Shown: piece after piece, positions 51,526 to 60,568 of the stretch | How positions within the stretch are numbered: the first letter of the stretch is position 1 | How the letters are laid out: the number at the start of each line of letters is the position of its first letter | Assembly: GCF_008330225.1 (NCBI RefSeq) | Contig: NZ_CP042466.1 | Span: 940,501 to 1,004,500 of the forward strand | DNA from: Geobacter sp. FeAm09 | GTDB lineage: Bacteria; Desulfobacterota; Desulfuromonadia; Geobacterales; Pseudopelobacteraceae | Length of the DNA stretch: 64,000 nucleotides | Direction of reading: 5' to 3' | Notes under the pieces: generated by a model | What the model was told of the DNA's origin: nothing | Seen by the model: only the letters and a program-made list of their open reading frames with translations | The model's database searches: none | Program-made: the position numbers and the translations under genes

Positions 51526-53394
51526 ATGCCTCCCCGACCGCACCCCACAATCCGCTACCAGTTGACGCGCCTGGTGGCCACCTGCGTCGTGCCGGTCTGG
51601 CTGGTTGCCGGTCTGTTGGTGTATTACGCCTATACGGCGAAGCGCGACCACCTGAACGGCACCATGCTGGAAACCGCACGGGCCATGACCATGGTGGTCG
51701 ATCGGGAGCTGTCCAGCGTCGTGGCCGCCCTCAGGGGGCTGGCCACGTCCCCCGCCTTTGACTCGGGGGATTTTGCCACGGTCCATGGCCAGACCCTGGA
51801 GCTGGTGGAGGCCTATCCCGGCGCCGACATCATCGTGGCCGACGCCACCGGGCAACAGGTGGCCAACTCCTATCGCCCCTACGGCACCCCCTTGCCCAAG
51901 CGCAAGAACGCCGAAGCCGTGGCCAGCATCTTCCAGCACGGCAAGCCGCTGGTGAGCGACCTGTTCTACGGCGCCGTCACCCGGCGGCCGCTCATCGGCA
52001 TCGATGTGCCGGTGTTCCGGGACGGCCGGGTCGCCTACGATCTGGCCATGACCTTCCCCTCGGACCGCCTGGCGTCGATCCTCACGACCCTGAAGCTCCC
52101 CTCCGAATGGTACGGATCGATTCTGGACAGCAAGCAGGTGGTGGTCACCCGGACGCAGAATCCGGCGCGGGCCGTGGGCGCCCGCGCGACCCCGGCCCTG
52201 AGCCGGGCCATGGCGAAGGCCATGGAAGGCACCGCGGAGATCGTCAACCTGGACGGGCAGCCGGTGTTCGCCACCTTCTGCCGTTCGGCCATGTCCAACT
52301 GGACCGTGGTGATAGCGGTGCCCCGGGCGGCCGTCATGGCGGAGCTCTACCGCTGGGCCGCCTGGGCGGCGGGGGGCGCCACCGCCATCTCGCTCGTGGG
52401 CATCGCCTTCGGCCTGGTCATGGCCCGGAGGATCGCCCGGAATATCCAGGCCCTGGTACCCCCCGCCCTGAGCATCGGCCGCGGCGAGTTCGTGGCCGCC
52501 ATCGACGGCCTCTCCGTCAAGGAAACCGGGGACGTGGCGGCGGCCCTGGTGCAGGCGTCCGAACTGCTCCGGCACCGGGCGCGGGAGCGGGACGAAGCGG
52601 AACGGCTCCTGTCCCGGACCATGGAACTGCTGCAGCAGGAAACCGCGGAACGCCTGCGGGCCACGGAGGACCTTCTGGAGAAGGAGCGGCTGCTCATCCA
52701 GCAGAGCCGCCAGGCGGCCATGGGCGAGATGATCGGCAACATTGCCCACCAGTGGCGCCAGCCGCTCAACACCCTCGGGCTCACGGTCCAGCAACTGCTT
52801 TTGTCCTTCGACATGGGGGAGTTCTCGCGGGAGCTGTTGAGCAGCAACGTCAAAAGCTCCATGGAGCTGATCCAGCACATGTCCCGGACCATCGACGATT
52901 TCAGGGACTACTTCAAGCCGGAGAAGGAAAAGGCCGTCTTCAACGTGCGCGGGGCGATCGACACCACCCTGTCGCTTCTGGAGGGGAGCCTGCTCTACCC
53001 CCACATCGACATCCGGATCGTCCAGCAGGCGGATGCCGTCATCTACGGCTACCGGAACGAGTTCGCCCAGGTGCTCCTCAATATCCTGACCAACGCCCGG
53101 GACGTCATGATCGAGCGGAAGATCGACGCCCCCCGGGTGACCATCGCCATCGGCAGCGAGAGCGGCGCCGCGGTGGTCACCATTGCCGACAACGGGGGAG
53201 GCGTGCCCGAGGAGATCATGGACAGGATCTTCGACCCCTACTTCACCACCAAGGGGGAGCGGCAGGGGACCGGGGTCGGCCTGTTCATGTCCAAGGCCAT
53301 CATCGAGAAGAACATGGGGGGGACGCTGACCGTGAGCAACACGTCCGAAGGCGCGGAGTTCCGGATCGTGGTGGACGGCGGGGCACGGGCCTGA
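51526..53394 (+). CDS. Membrane sensor histidine kinase (dCache-like sensor)
   Basis: A 622-residue kinase. Helix 1 (about 18-38) and helix 2 (about 278-302) enclose a large periplasmic domain of the Cache type (ATSPAFDSGDF, GADIIVADATGQQVANSY, VFRDGRVAYDLAMTFP). A HAMP-like region and a coiled coil follow. HisKA reads GEMIGNIAHQWRQPLNTLG with the phosphoacceptor His. The ATPase domain has N-box NILTNARDVM, IADNGGGVPEE, FTTKGERQGTGVGLFM. The HQWRQPL type is common in delta-proteobacteria. No response regulator is adjacent. AAGGA lies 6 nt before ATG 51526. Confidence 0.93.
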   Translation: MPPRPHPTIRYQLTRLVATCVVPVWLVAGLLVYYAYTAKRDHLNGTMLETARAMTMVVDRELSSVVAALRGLATSPAFDSGDFATVHGQTLELVEAYPGADIIVADATGQQVANSYRPYGTPLPKRKNAEAVASIFQHGKPLVSDLFYGAVTRRPLIGIDVPVFRDGRVAYDLAMTFPSDRLASILTTLKLPSEWYGSILDSKQVVVTRTQNPARAVGARATPALSRAMAKAMEGTAEIVNLDGQPVFATFCRSAMSNWTVVIAVPRAAVMAELYRWAAWAAGGATAISLVGIAFGLVMARRIARNIQALVPPALSIGRGEFVAAIDGLSVKETGDVAAALVQASELLRHRARERDEAERLLSRTMELLQQETAERLRATEDLLEKERLLIQQSRQAAMGEMIGNIAHQWRQPLNTLGLTVQQLLLSFDMGEFSRELLSSNVKSSMELIQHMSRTIDDFRDYFKPEKEKAVFNVRGAIDTTLSLLEGSLLYPHIDIRIVQQADAVIYGYRNEFAQVLLNILTNARDVMIERKIDAPRVTIAIGSESGAAVVTIADNGGGVPEEIMDRIFDPYFTTKGERQGTGVGLFMSKAIIEKNMGGTLTVSNTSEGAEFRIVVDGGARA

Positions 53395-53476
53395 ACCGCC
53401 CGGCGTTGACGGCAGGGGTGGGGGGTGGTAGGATGGCGGCCAGTGCAACCCCATCACACCAGCGTAAGGAGCAGAG

Positions 53477-53908
53477 ATGAAACGACTGATCAGCGCGGCG
53501 CTTGCCGCCATGCTAGCGGTTCCGGCCTGTGCCGGGGCCAACGATGCCATCGACAAGGCCGCCCGGGAGAAGGGCGCCGTCAAGACCGCCTCCGGCATGG
53601 TCTACCACTCCCTCAGGGAGGGCAAGGGCGCGTCGCCCCACGCCACCAGCGTCGTGGAGGTCAACTACCGCGGCACCCTGACCAGCGGCAAGGAGTTCGA
53701 CAGTTCCTACAAGCGCAACCAGTCCATCAGCTTCCCGCTCAACGGGGTGATTCCCTGCTGGACCGAAGGGGTGCAGAAGATGAAGGTGGGGGGCAAGGCC
53801 CGCCTGGTGTGCCCCCCCGAGCTGGCCTACGGCTCCCGCGGGGCCGGCAGTGCCGTCCCCCCCAACGCCACCCTGATCTTCGAGGTGGAACTGCTCAACA
53901 TCAGGTAG
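53477..53908 (+). CDS. Periplasmic FKBP-type peptidyl-prolyl isomerase
   Basis: A 143-residue protein with a signal peptide (MKRLISAALAAMLAVPACAGA). The FKBP domain reads VVEVNYRGTLTSGKEFDSSYKRNQ, FPLNGVIPCWTEGVQKMKVGGKARLVCPPELAYGSRGAGSAVPPNATLIFEVELL; key residues Tyr, Asp-Ser, Trp and the PPNATL loop are kept. It assists folding of exported proteins. AAGGAG lies 5 nt before the ATG. It ends before a strong convergent hairpin. Confidence 0.94.
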   Translation: MKRLISAALAAMLAVPACAGANDAIDKAAREKGAVKTASGMVYHSLREGKGASPHATSVVEVNYRGTLTSGKEFDSSYKRNQSISFPLNGVIPCWTEGVQKMKVGGKARLVCPPELAYGSRGAGSAVPPNATLIFEVELLNIR

Positions 53909-53916
53909 ACCGTCCC

Positions 53917-53947
53917 CCGGGGGTCCCAAGACGCATGGGACCCCCGG
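53917..53947. terminator. Bidirectional hairpin between convergent genes
   Basis: CCGGGGGTCCC pairs with GGGACCCCCGG around 9 nt. No T run follows on either strand. It lies between the convergent FKBP and SDR stops. Confidence 0.6.
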
Positions 53948-53974
53948 AACCTGTCATAATTCTCGTTCCTTCCC

Positions 53975-54727
53975 TCAGAGATAGATCCCCCCCGAAACCT
54001 CAACCCGCTGGCCGTTGAGCCAGCGGCAGCCGTCGGACAACAGCGCGGCCACCGCGCCGCCGATGTCGTCGGGCAGGCCGACCCGCCCCAGGGCGGTCTG
54101 GGAGGCGATCATCCGGTTGGCGTCGGCGTTGTCCCGCACCATGCCGCCGCCGAAATCGGTTTCGATGGCGCCGGGGGCCACCGTGTTCACCGCGATGCGG
54201 CGCGGCCCCAACTCCTGGGCCTGGTAGCGGGTCAGCACCTCCACGGCCCCCTTCATGGCGGCATAGGCGGCAAAGCCGGGGAGCGAGAAGCGGGCCAGGC
54301 CCGAGGAGACGTTCACGATCCGGCCGCCGTCCTTGATGAGCGGCAAAAGCCGCTGGGTCAGGAAGAAGACCCCCTTGAAATGGATGTTCAGCAGCAGGTC
54401 GAACTGCTCCTCCGTGGTCTCCGCGAAGGGGGCGTTGATGCCGATGCCGGCGTTGTTCACCAGGAAGTCGAAATCGCCGCGGCCCCAAGTCTCCGCCAGG
54501 GCCGCCCTGACCCGTTCCCCGAAATCGGGGAAGCTTTTGTGGTCCGCCACGTCAAGGGAGAGGGCCACGGCCTTGCGGCCGCTGCCCTCGATGCGGGCGA
54601 CCACCTCTGCGGCCTCCGTTTTCCTGCTGTTGTAGGTGAGGATGACGTCATGCCCCGCGGCGGCCAGGTGCAGGGCGATGCTCCTGCCGAGGCCGCGGCT
54701 GGCGCCGGTTATCAGTGCGATGCTCAT
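53975..54727 (-). CDS. Short-chain dehydrogenase/reductase, FabG-like
   Basis: A 250-residue SDR starting MSIALITGASRGLGRSIALHLAAAG. It has NNAGIG, Ser in VSSGLARF, YAAMK as catalytic Tyr/Lys, and the C-terminal WLNGQRVEVSGGIYL. The layout is that of 3-oxoacyl-ACP reductases and sugar dehydrogenases. The cofactor is probably NADP(H), inferred from Asn-Ser-Arg after strand two. AAAGGA lies 7 nt before the ATG. It does not belong to a fatty-acid operon here, so the substrate is unknown. Confidence 0.92.
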   Translation of the reverse strand: MSIALITGASRGLGRSIALHLAAAGHDVILTYNSRKTEAAEVVARIEGSGRKAVALSLDVADHKSFPDFGERVRAALAETWGRGDFDFLVNNAGIGINAPFAETTEEQFDLLLNIHFKGVFFLTQRLLPLIKDGGRIVNVSSGLARFSLPGFAAYAAMKGAVEVLTRYQAQELGPRRIAVNTVAPGAIETDFGGGMVRDNADANRMIASQTALGRVGLPDDIGGAVAALLSDGCRWLNGQRVEVSGGIYL

Positions 54728-54851
54728 GGTCGGTTCCTTTCTGCGGCACAGGTCCCGGGGGCCTGTGGCTTTGGGATTCATGGCGCGGAAGGGTCGCAGG
54801 GAACCCGTCCGCCCTCGTCGATCTTCCCATTATACCATAGGCCGCCGCACC

Positions 54852-55142
54852 TTATGCCAAGGGGGTTAATTTGCTGACGGTCAACTCCTCCGTCAGGTCG
54901 TCGATGGCCGTAATGAGGGCATTGAAGTGGGGCGAGTCCATGTGCCGCTCCAGGTGGGCGCCATCCTTCCAGCTTTCGTACATGATGAATTCCGCAGGAT
55001 TCTCGTTGTCCCGGTGCAGATCATAGCCAAGGCACCCCTCCTCCCTGCGCGTCGGCCCCCGCACCTTGAGCAGTTCGTTCTTCACTTCTTCGGCGGCTTC
55101 TTTCTTGGCGACGATCCGTGCCACCACGGTTATGCTCGGCAT
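54852..55142 (-). CDS. ABM-domain putative quinol monooxygenase (YgiN-like)
   Basis: A 96-residue antibiotic-biosynthesis-monooxygenase fold. ITVVARIVAKKEAAEEVKNELLKV starts it, GCLGYDLHRDNENPAEFIMYESWKDGAHLERHMDSPHF is the typical second half. Such small dimers oxidise quinols or reactive electrophiles. GGAGG precedes the ATG. It lies 124 nt upstream of the FabG-like gene in the same direction. Confidence 0.9.
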   Translation of the reverse strand: MPSITVVARIVAKKEAAEEVKNELLKVRGPTRREEGCLGYDLHRDNENPAEFIMYESWKDGAHLERHMDSPHFNALITAIDDLTEELTVSKLTPLA

Positions 55143-55286
55143 TGCCTCTTCCTCCCCTTGTCCGGCAGCGGTTCCCGCCCCTGCCGTAGCGGGCGGCGCG
55201 GGAAAACAGCTTCATTTCATACTGCGTTTCGGGCCGGGCCGCAAGACACATTACCGGCCAATTTCTTGCCTGATCCTGTCAAAATA

Positions 55287-55330
55287 CAAAAATCGGATCA
55301 GGGCGCACCATGGATGTGTCCTGATCCGAT
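55287..55330 (-). terminator. Terminator of the small exported gene at 55391
   Basis: On the minus strand ATCGGATCAGG pairs with CCTGATCCGAT across an 18-nt loop and is followed by TTTTTG. Confidence 0.82.
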
Positions 55331-55390
55331 CTTTCCGTTACGGCAACGGCACGTCGTTTCGGGCGGGGAGGCGCGCCCGCGCCCCGGGGC

Positions 55391-55666
55391 CTAGAAGCCG
55401 AAGGTGTTCAGCACGGTCCGGCAGGCGTCCACCTTGGCCTCAAGCTGCCTGACTTCGTCGTTGGTGTAGGTTGCGGGCTTTTTCGCCAGCTCCTTTTGCA
55501 GTGCAGCGATCCGTTCGTAGACGTTGTCGTTCTTGATGGCGTCATCGCATCCTGTGGTGTTCAACAGGGCGAGGTTCTTGCCGGTGCCGCCCCCGGTTTC
55601 GTCTGCTGCCGCCGTCAGGGGGATTGCCAGGGTCAGGGCCACGAGGGCCACGATGATATTTTTCAT
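55391..55666 (-). CDS. Small periplasmic protein of unknown function
   Basis: A 91-residue product from MKNIIVALVALTLAIPLTAAADE, a clear signal peptide. The mature part is mostly helical (NVYERIAALQKELAKKPATYTNDEVRQLEAKVDACRTVLNTFGF) and holds two Cys (TTGCDD and DACRTV) that could form a disulphide. AAGGAG lies 7 nt before the ATG. No family is recognised. It has its own terminator and is divergent from the sigma-54 activator gene. Confidence 0.7.
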   Translation of the reverse strand: MKNIIVALVALTLAIPLTAAADETGGGTGKNLALLNTTGCDDAIKNDNVYERIAALQKELAKKPATYTNDEVRQLEAKVDACRTVLNTFGF

Positions 55667-55786
55667 GGTTGTTCTCCTTGCAGGTTGTGTGAAGTGTTGC
55701 TCTGCTTTTCCCCAGTGCCACAACCGTGCCAATGAATACCAGTAATAATATCAATTAGATGCATATCCAGCTTTGTGGCATTTGCA

Positions 55787-55822
55787 ATATGTTGTCAAAT
55801 TGTTTGCAGTATGTTGCCAATA
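55787..55822. repeat. Direct repeat upstream of the GAF/sigma-54 activator gene
   Basis: TTTGCAATATGTTGTCAA and TTTGCAGTATGTTGCCAA (first at about 55781, second at about 55803) are tandem near-identical 18-mers, differing at two positions. They lie about 70-110 nt before the start at 55891. A binding site for an activator is plausible. Confidence 0.5.
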
Positions 55823-55890
55823 AAGGATAAAGTGGCAAGATATTGTGGTTGATGGCGCCGGTGTCGGAGCCGGAACGGAAGGGGGAGCGG

Positions 55891-57420
55891 ATGATCAACA
55901 AGGATGAGTTTTTTCGGGAGGTGACCATCAGGATTTGCAGCAGCCTCGAAATCACGACCGCCCTGGGAAGCGCGTTCGACTACCTGCGGGAGATCATCCC
56001 CCTGGATACGATCAACCTGAGCATTCGGGACGAAACCGTCCCGGCGATCAGGATCCTGGCCCGCATCGGGGAGGAGGACGGCAATTACCCGGACAACGTC
56101 ATCCCGGTGAGCCAGGAATTCTGGAAGCAGATGCTGTCGTGGCGGCCGGTCCCTTCCGTCATGGGGGCCGAAGAGGACGAGCATTTCCGGCTGATGGCCC
56201 CTTTCGTGGATATGCGGGGCAATTCCAAGATCTTCCTGCCGCTCCGGATCGATGGGAGATCCCTGGGGGCCTTGATCCTCTGCGCGTGCGGCGAGGGGAG
56301 GTATACCCCGGCCCACGTGGACCTGCTCGCCACGGTGGCGGTTCCCTTTGCCATCGCCATGGCCAATGCCCTTTCCTTTGAGACGCTCACGAAGTGCCGG
56401 GACCGGCTGCTGGACGACAACCTCTTCCTGAACCGGGAACTGGTGGCCAGGGCGGGGGACGAGATCGTCGGCAGCGAGGTGGGGCTGCGGCACGTCATGG
56501 AGATGGTCCGGCAGGTGGCGCCCCTGAATAACACGGTCCTGCTCCTGGGGGAGACCGGCACCGGCAAGGAGATGGTGGCCAACGCGATCCATGCCGCATC
56601 CCCGCGCAAGGACGGGCCGTTCATCAAGGTCAACTGCGGCGCGATCCCGGAGAGCCTCGTGGACAGCGAACTGTTCGGCCATGAAAAGGGGGCCTACACC
56701 GGGGCGGTGGGCGAGGTGCGCGGCCGCTTCGAGCGGGCCGACGGCGGGACCATCTTCCTGGACGAGGTGGGGGAGTTGCCCCTTCCGGCCCAGGTGCGCC
56801 TGCTCAGGGTGCTCCAGAACCGGGAGATCGAACGGGTAGGGGGCACCAGGCCGATCCCGGTGGATCTCAGGGTCATCGCGGCGACCCACCGGAACCTGGA
56901 GGGGATGATCGCCGAGAACAGGTTCCGGGAGGATCTCTGGTTCCGCCTCAACGTCTTCCCGATCGTCCTGCCGCCCCTCCGGCAGCGGGTGGAGGATATC
57001 CCCGCCCTGACCCGCTATTTCATCTCGAAAAAGAGCCTCGAACTGGGGCTGCCCGCGATTCCCGACATCGTCCCGGGGGCCGTGGACCGCCTGCTGCACT
57101 ACGGCTGGCCGGGCAATGTCCGCGAACTGGAGAACCTGGTGGAGCGGGAGTTGATCCTGCGGCAGGGGGGGCGGCTGCGCTTCGATGGGCTGCCCCGCTC
57201 GCCGGAGCGTGAGGAGCGCCCCGCCTCCGGGAAGGGGGGCGCCCCCCTCACGCTGGAAGAGGCCATGGCCGTGCATTTGGGCAACGTCCTGGAGATGGCC
57301 GGCGGGAAGATCTACGGACCGGGGGGGGCGGCGGAACTGCTCGGCGTCAAGGCGAGCACGCTGCGCTGGCGGCTGGACAAGCTGGGGATCAAGTACCGGC
57401 GCGGGGAGCGGATGGCTTGA
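55891..57420 (+). CDS. GAF-AAA+ sigma-54-dependent transcriptional activator
   Basis: A 509-residue activator of the FhlA/NorR layout. Residues about 5-180 are a GAF sensor domain. The AAA+ core (about 205-440) has Walker A GETGTGKEMVA, the sigma-54 loop as GAYTGA (a Phe-to-Tyr variant) and Walker B GGTIFLDEVGEL; the arginine finger is in RFREDLWFRLNVF. The C-terminus is a Fis-type HTH (GPGGAAELLGVKASTLRWRLDKLGIKY). GGGGGAG lies 3 nt before ATG 55891. It converges with a kinase gene. The ligand and target genes are unknown. Confidence 0.93.
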   Translation: MINKDEFFREVTIRICSSLEITTALGSAFDYLREIIPLDTINLSIRDETVPAIRILARIGEEDGNYPDNVIPVSQEFWKQMLSWRPVPSVMGAEEDEHFRLMAPFVDMRGNSKIFLPLRIDGRSLGALILCACGEGRYTPAHVDLLATVAVPFAIAMANALSFETLTKCRDRLLDDNLFLNRELVARAGDEIVGSEVGLRHVMEMVRQVAPLNNTVLLLGETGTGKEMVANAIHAASPRKDGPFIKVNCGAIPESLVDSELFGHEKGAYTGAVGEVRGRFERADGGTIFLDEVGELPLPAQVRLLRVLQNREIERVGGTRPIPVDLRVIAATHRNLEGMIAENRFREDLWFRLNVFPIVLPPLRQRVEDIPALTRYFISKKSLELGLPAIPDIVPGAVDRLLHYGWPGNVRELENLVERELILRQGGRLRFDGLPRSPEREERPASGKGGAPLTLEEAMAVHLGNVLEMAGGKIYGPGGAAELLGVKASTLRWRLDKLGIKYRRGERMA

Positions 57421-57452
57421 GTTCCGGGGGCCTACGGGTTTGTCGTCCCCGT

Positions 57453-59099
57453 TCAGCAGGCGGCCAGCGGCGGTTCACCGCCCACGCCGCGCTTTTCCAG
57501 CACGGCGGTGAACCAGAAGGTGGAGCCCTGGCCCTCGACGCTTTCGACCCCCATGGTGCCGCCCATCATCTCGGCGAACTGCCGGGAGAGGGTCAGCCCG
57601 AGCCCGGTGCCGCCGTATTTGCGGGTGGTGGAACTGTCCACCTGAGTGAAGGGCTCGAAGATGGCGTTCAGCTTGTCGGCCGGTATGCCGATGCCGCTGT
57701 CGCGCACCAGGGAGCGCAGGGTGACGCTGCCCCGGTCTTCCGTATCCTTGAAGATGTGCAGGGATACGGAGCCGTGGGGGGTGAACTTGATGGCGTTGCC
57801 CACCAGGTTGGTGATGATCTGGCGCAGGCGCCCCGGGTCCCCCTTCAGCAGTAACGGGACATCCGGGTCGATCTTTGCGGCGAGTTGCAATCCCTTGCTG
57901 CGCGCCTCCACGGAGAGCAGGTCGATGGTCCCGGCCACGGTGGCCTCAAGGTCGAATTCTTCGTGTTCCAGGTCGATCTTGCGGGCCTCGATCTTGGAGA
58001 GGTCGAGCACGTCGTTGACCAGGTTGAGCAGGCAGGTGCCCGACTCCCTGAGCACCTCGGCATACTCCCGCTGCTCCGGGTCGAGTTTCGTCTCCAGCAA
58101 CATGCCGGTCACGCCGATGATGCCGTTCATGGGGGTGCGGATCTCGTGGCTCATGTTGGCGAGGAACTGGCTCTTGGCCAGGCTTGCCGCCTCGGCGGCC
58201 TTTTTGGCCTGTTGCAGGAACTCCTCCGCCTTCCTGCGCTCGGTGATGTCCCGGATCCTCATGATGGACCTGACCACCCCGGCCGAATCGCTGAAACGGC
58301 TCACGGAAACGTCGCCGGGGAAACTGCTGCCGTCCTTCCTGGTGAAGTTCAGCTCACCGTTGAACTGCCCGGTATGGTTCTTGATGGCCAGGGCCTTCCG
58401 GTTGGCCTCGTCCGCGGGGTCCATGACGGCATCCCTGCCGGCGGTCAGGAATTCCTCCCGGGTCATGCCGAAAAGGGCGCACGCCGCAGGGTTCGCGGCG
58501 ATGATGGCCCCGTTGGGCATGGCCACCACCAGGGCGTCCCGGCTCTGCTCGAACAGAAGGCGGTGGCGCTCCTCGCTTTCGGCCAGGGCGAGGCCGGCCT
58601 TGCGCACGGTTTGCAGGGGATAGGTGCGCAGCAGGTAGAACACCAGCAGGGCGAAGACCGTGGAACCGGCGGCCAGGAAGAGGGTGTCGCACAGGAGGGG
58701 GACCAGGGAGCGGGAGGTGGTGAGGCGGGCTACGACCGTTCCGGCATCGTAGATGTTATGGACGCCGGAGAGGCGAGGCTGGGGCACGGTCACGCCGTTG
58801 TGGGCGATGAGCTCACCCCGGGTGTCGGTGATGAACCGTTCCTCGTCGATGCCGGGGTCCAGGCGCCGGTCCAGCATCTCCGAGAGTCTGAGCTCCTCGA
58901 ACCGCCACATGGTCGGGTTCTTCTTCACGATGTCCGTCACCACGTTGGCGTTGAGTTCGTTCCGGGCGTCGATGGCGCCGCGCATGTACTGGTAGGCGAT
59001 GGCGAAATAGGCGGCCGGCACCAGCACCGCGATGAGGAACGAAACGGTCGCAGCCGCCACGAAGGAGATGTGCCGTATGGAGAGTTCGATCCTATTCAT
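57453..59099 (-). CDS. Membrane PAS sensor histidine kinase
   Basis: A 548-residue kinase. Helix 1 (about 12-35) and helix 2 (about 140-165) surround a periplasmic domain of about 100 residues. A PAS domain (about 175-300, ending [14 protein letters not shown]) precedes HisKA with [17 protein letters not shown] and an ATPase domain with [21 protein letters not shown] and YGGTGLGL. It lacks the receiver domain common in this BarA/ArcB-like class. It overlaps the upstream periplasmic binding protein gene by 8 nt, so translation is coupled and the binding protein is the likely ligand sensor. Confidence 0.93.
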   Translation of the reverse strand: MNRIELSIRHISFVAAATVSFLIAVLVPAAYFAIAYQYMRGAIDARNELNANVVTDIVKKNPTMWRFEELRLSEMLDRRLDPGIDEERFITDTRGELIAHNGVTVPQPRLSGVHNIYDAGTVVARLTTSRSLVPLLCDTLFLAAGSTVFALLVFYLLRTYPLQTVRKAGLALAESEERHRLLFEQSRDALVVAMPNGAIIAANPAACALFGMTREEFLTAGRDAVMDPADEANRKALAIKNHTGQFNGELNFTRKDGSSFPGDVSVSRFSDSAGVVRSIMRIRDITERRKAEEFLQQAKKAAEAASLAKSQFLANMSHEIRTPMNGIIGVTGMLLETKLDPEQREYAEVLRESGTCLLNLVNDVLDLSKIEARKIDLEHEEFDLEATVAGTIDLLSVEARSKGLQLAAKIDPDVPLLLKGDPGRLRQIITNLVGNAIKFTPHGSVSLHIFKDTEDRGSVTLRSLVRDSGIGIPADKLNAIFEPFTQVDSSTTRKYGGTGLGLTLSRQFAEMMGGTMGVESVEGQGSTFWFTAVLEKRGVGGEPPLAAC

Positions 59100-59934
59100 G
59101 CGGCGCGTGCCGGGCCGCGACCAGGACGCCGGCCTTCTCGGCGATGGCCCGCCCCTGGGGCGAATGGACGAAATCCAGGAACTTCCGCACGGCGGGCGGC
59201 GGGGCGGGGCGGGTGACGAAAACGATCTCCTTGGCCAGGGGGTAGGCGCCGCTGGCTACTGCCCGGGGCAGTGGTCTGACTCCGTTCAGGGTGAGGGTGA
59301 CGAGGGGGAGCCGGTTCACCAGGACACTGGTCAGGCCGACCGCCCCCAGGCTGCCCGGGGTTTTCACGATGGTCTGGTACGCATCCGTATCGGTGACCGC
59401 GACGATCATCCCCGGCCGCGCCAGGGCCGCGCTCACGGCGCCGTCCATGCCGGGGGAGAGGGAGCGCATGATCCGGGTGTCGATATCCTCCCGGGGGCGG
59501 AGCACCAGCCGGATGATCTCGCCGTTGCGCCACCGGGTGGTGGTGCCGTTATAGATCGCTTCCAGTTCCCGGGTGGTGATGTTGGTCACGGGGCAGCCGT
59601 TTCCGGCGACGATGGCCAGGGGGGTCCTGCCGTAGGGCTGCTGGTGCGCCCCTTTCGCCGCCTCCTCCGGCCTGAGCGGCCTGCCGTTCACCGCCAGGTC
59701 CAGGGAACCGGCCACAAGCGCCTTGACGGCGCCGGAACTCCCCAGGGGGGGCTCCATCTCCACCCGGACGTCGCGGTTGATCTTCTCGTAGGCCTGGATG
59801 AGCGGCTTCATCAGGTCGAGGCAGCTGCCGGAGCCGTTGATGCGCAGGGTGTCGGCGGCCAGGCCGGCGCCTGCCGCGGCCCCGGAGGCCATGAAAAAGC
59901 AGATACATGAAATGAGCGCTTTGATCCTCTGCAT
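59092..59934 (-). CDS. Periplasmic phosphate-binding-like protein (PBP-like), coupled to a kinase
   Basis: A 280-residue protein with a signal peptide (MQRIKALISCICFFMASGAAAGAGLAA). The mature part resembles PstS-type binding proteins: LRINGSGSCLDLMKPLIQAYEKIN, EPPLGSSGAVKALVAGSLDLAVNGRPL, TRELEAIYNGTTTRWRNGE and the C-terminal FLDFVHSPQGRAIAEKAG. No pstCAB genes are near. The gene overlaps the downstream histidine kinase, so it most likely presents an anion such as phosphate or molybdate to the kinase rather than to a transporter. GGGAGG lies 6 nt before the ATG. Confidence 0.88.
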   Translation of the reverse strand: MQRIKALISCICFFMASGAAAGAGLAADTLRINGSGSCLDLMKPLIQAYEKINRDVRVEMEPPLGSSGAVKALVAGSLDLAVNGRPLRPEEAAKGAHQQPYGRTPLAIVAGNGCPVTNITTRELEAIYNGTTTRWRNGEIIRLVLRPREDIDTRIMRSLSPGMDGAVSAALARPGMIVAVTDTDAYQTIVKTPGSLGAVGLTSVLVNRLPLVTLTLNGVRPLPRAVASGAYPLAKEIVFVTRPAPPPAVRKFLDFVHSPQGRAIAEKAGVLVAARHAPHE

Positions 59935-60088
59935 CGGCGACCTCCCCGGCTCGCAGGGGGCAGACGACTGCTGCGCGGGTCCCCTTGCGGCTTCACTGGG
60001 CGTAGCGTCAATTTTCATTAAGCATACCATGACATCCCGCCGTCTGCAACACCACCCATCGGGGGCGACTCGCGCTCCGGACGGGCGG

Positions 60089-60517
60089 TCACTTCCGCAT
60101 GATCAGGGCCAGGCCGGCGAGGGTCAGGAGGATACCCAGGAGGCGCGCGACCGAGAAGGTCTCCCGGTAGACGAGGATGGCCACGGGGATGAGCATGAGC
60201 GCCGCCAGGCCGTTGACCGCGATGCCGGACCACTGGAGGGAGCCGCCGCTGCGGTAGAGGAACAGAAAGCCGATCTCGATCAGGAACGCCCCGGCGCCCA
60301 GGGCGGCCACCGGCCAGTTGAACACCTGCGCCGTGCCGGGGACATTCGCCGCGCCCTGGAAAAAAGGGGCCGCCGCAGCCGACAGCAGGAACGCGAAGCC
60401 GTAGGCGCCCATGAGGATCACCATGGGATTGGTGGTTGCCGCCAGGGTTTTCTGCCCGACATGGTAGACGGCGTTGCCGCCTGCGGCGATGAACAAGAAG
60501 CAGACCCACGGTTTCAT
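60089..60517 (-). CDS. EamA/DMT-type small membrane transporter
   Basis: A 142-residue protein of four or five hydrophobic segments, starting MKPWVCFLFIAAGGNAVYHVGQKTL. The C-terminus (GIAVNGLAALMLIPVAILVYRETFSVARLLGILLTLAGLALIMRK) is typical of the EamA half-unit. At this length it should work as a dimer, like SMR-type exporters. The substrate is unknown. It follows the LysE-type gene on the same strand with a 51-nt gap, suggesting one unit. Confidence 0.85.
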   Translation of the reverse strand: MKPWVCFLFIAAGGNAVYHVGQKTLAATTNPMVILMGAYGFAFLLSAAAAPFFQGAANVPGTAQVFNWPVAALGAGAFLIEIGFLFLYRSGGSLQWSGIAVNGLAALMLIPVAILVYRETFSVARLLGILLTLAGLALIMRK

Positions 60518-60568
60518 GACAGTACTCCGATACGTTTTTTTACGGCGCGCCCCGCAGCATGCCCGCCA

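Noticed and set aside
55828-55846. Possible sigma-54 promoter TGGCAAG...TTGTG before the GAF activator gene
   Set aside because: Spacer is one base short and the -12 GC is missing.
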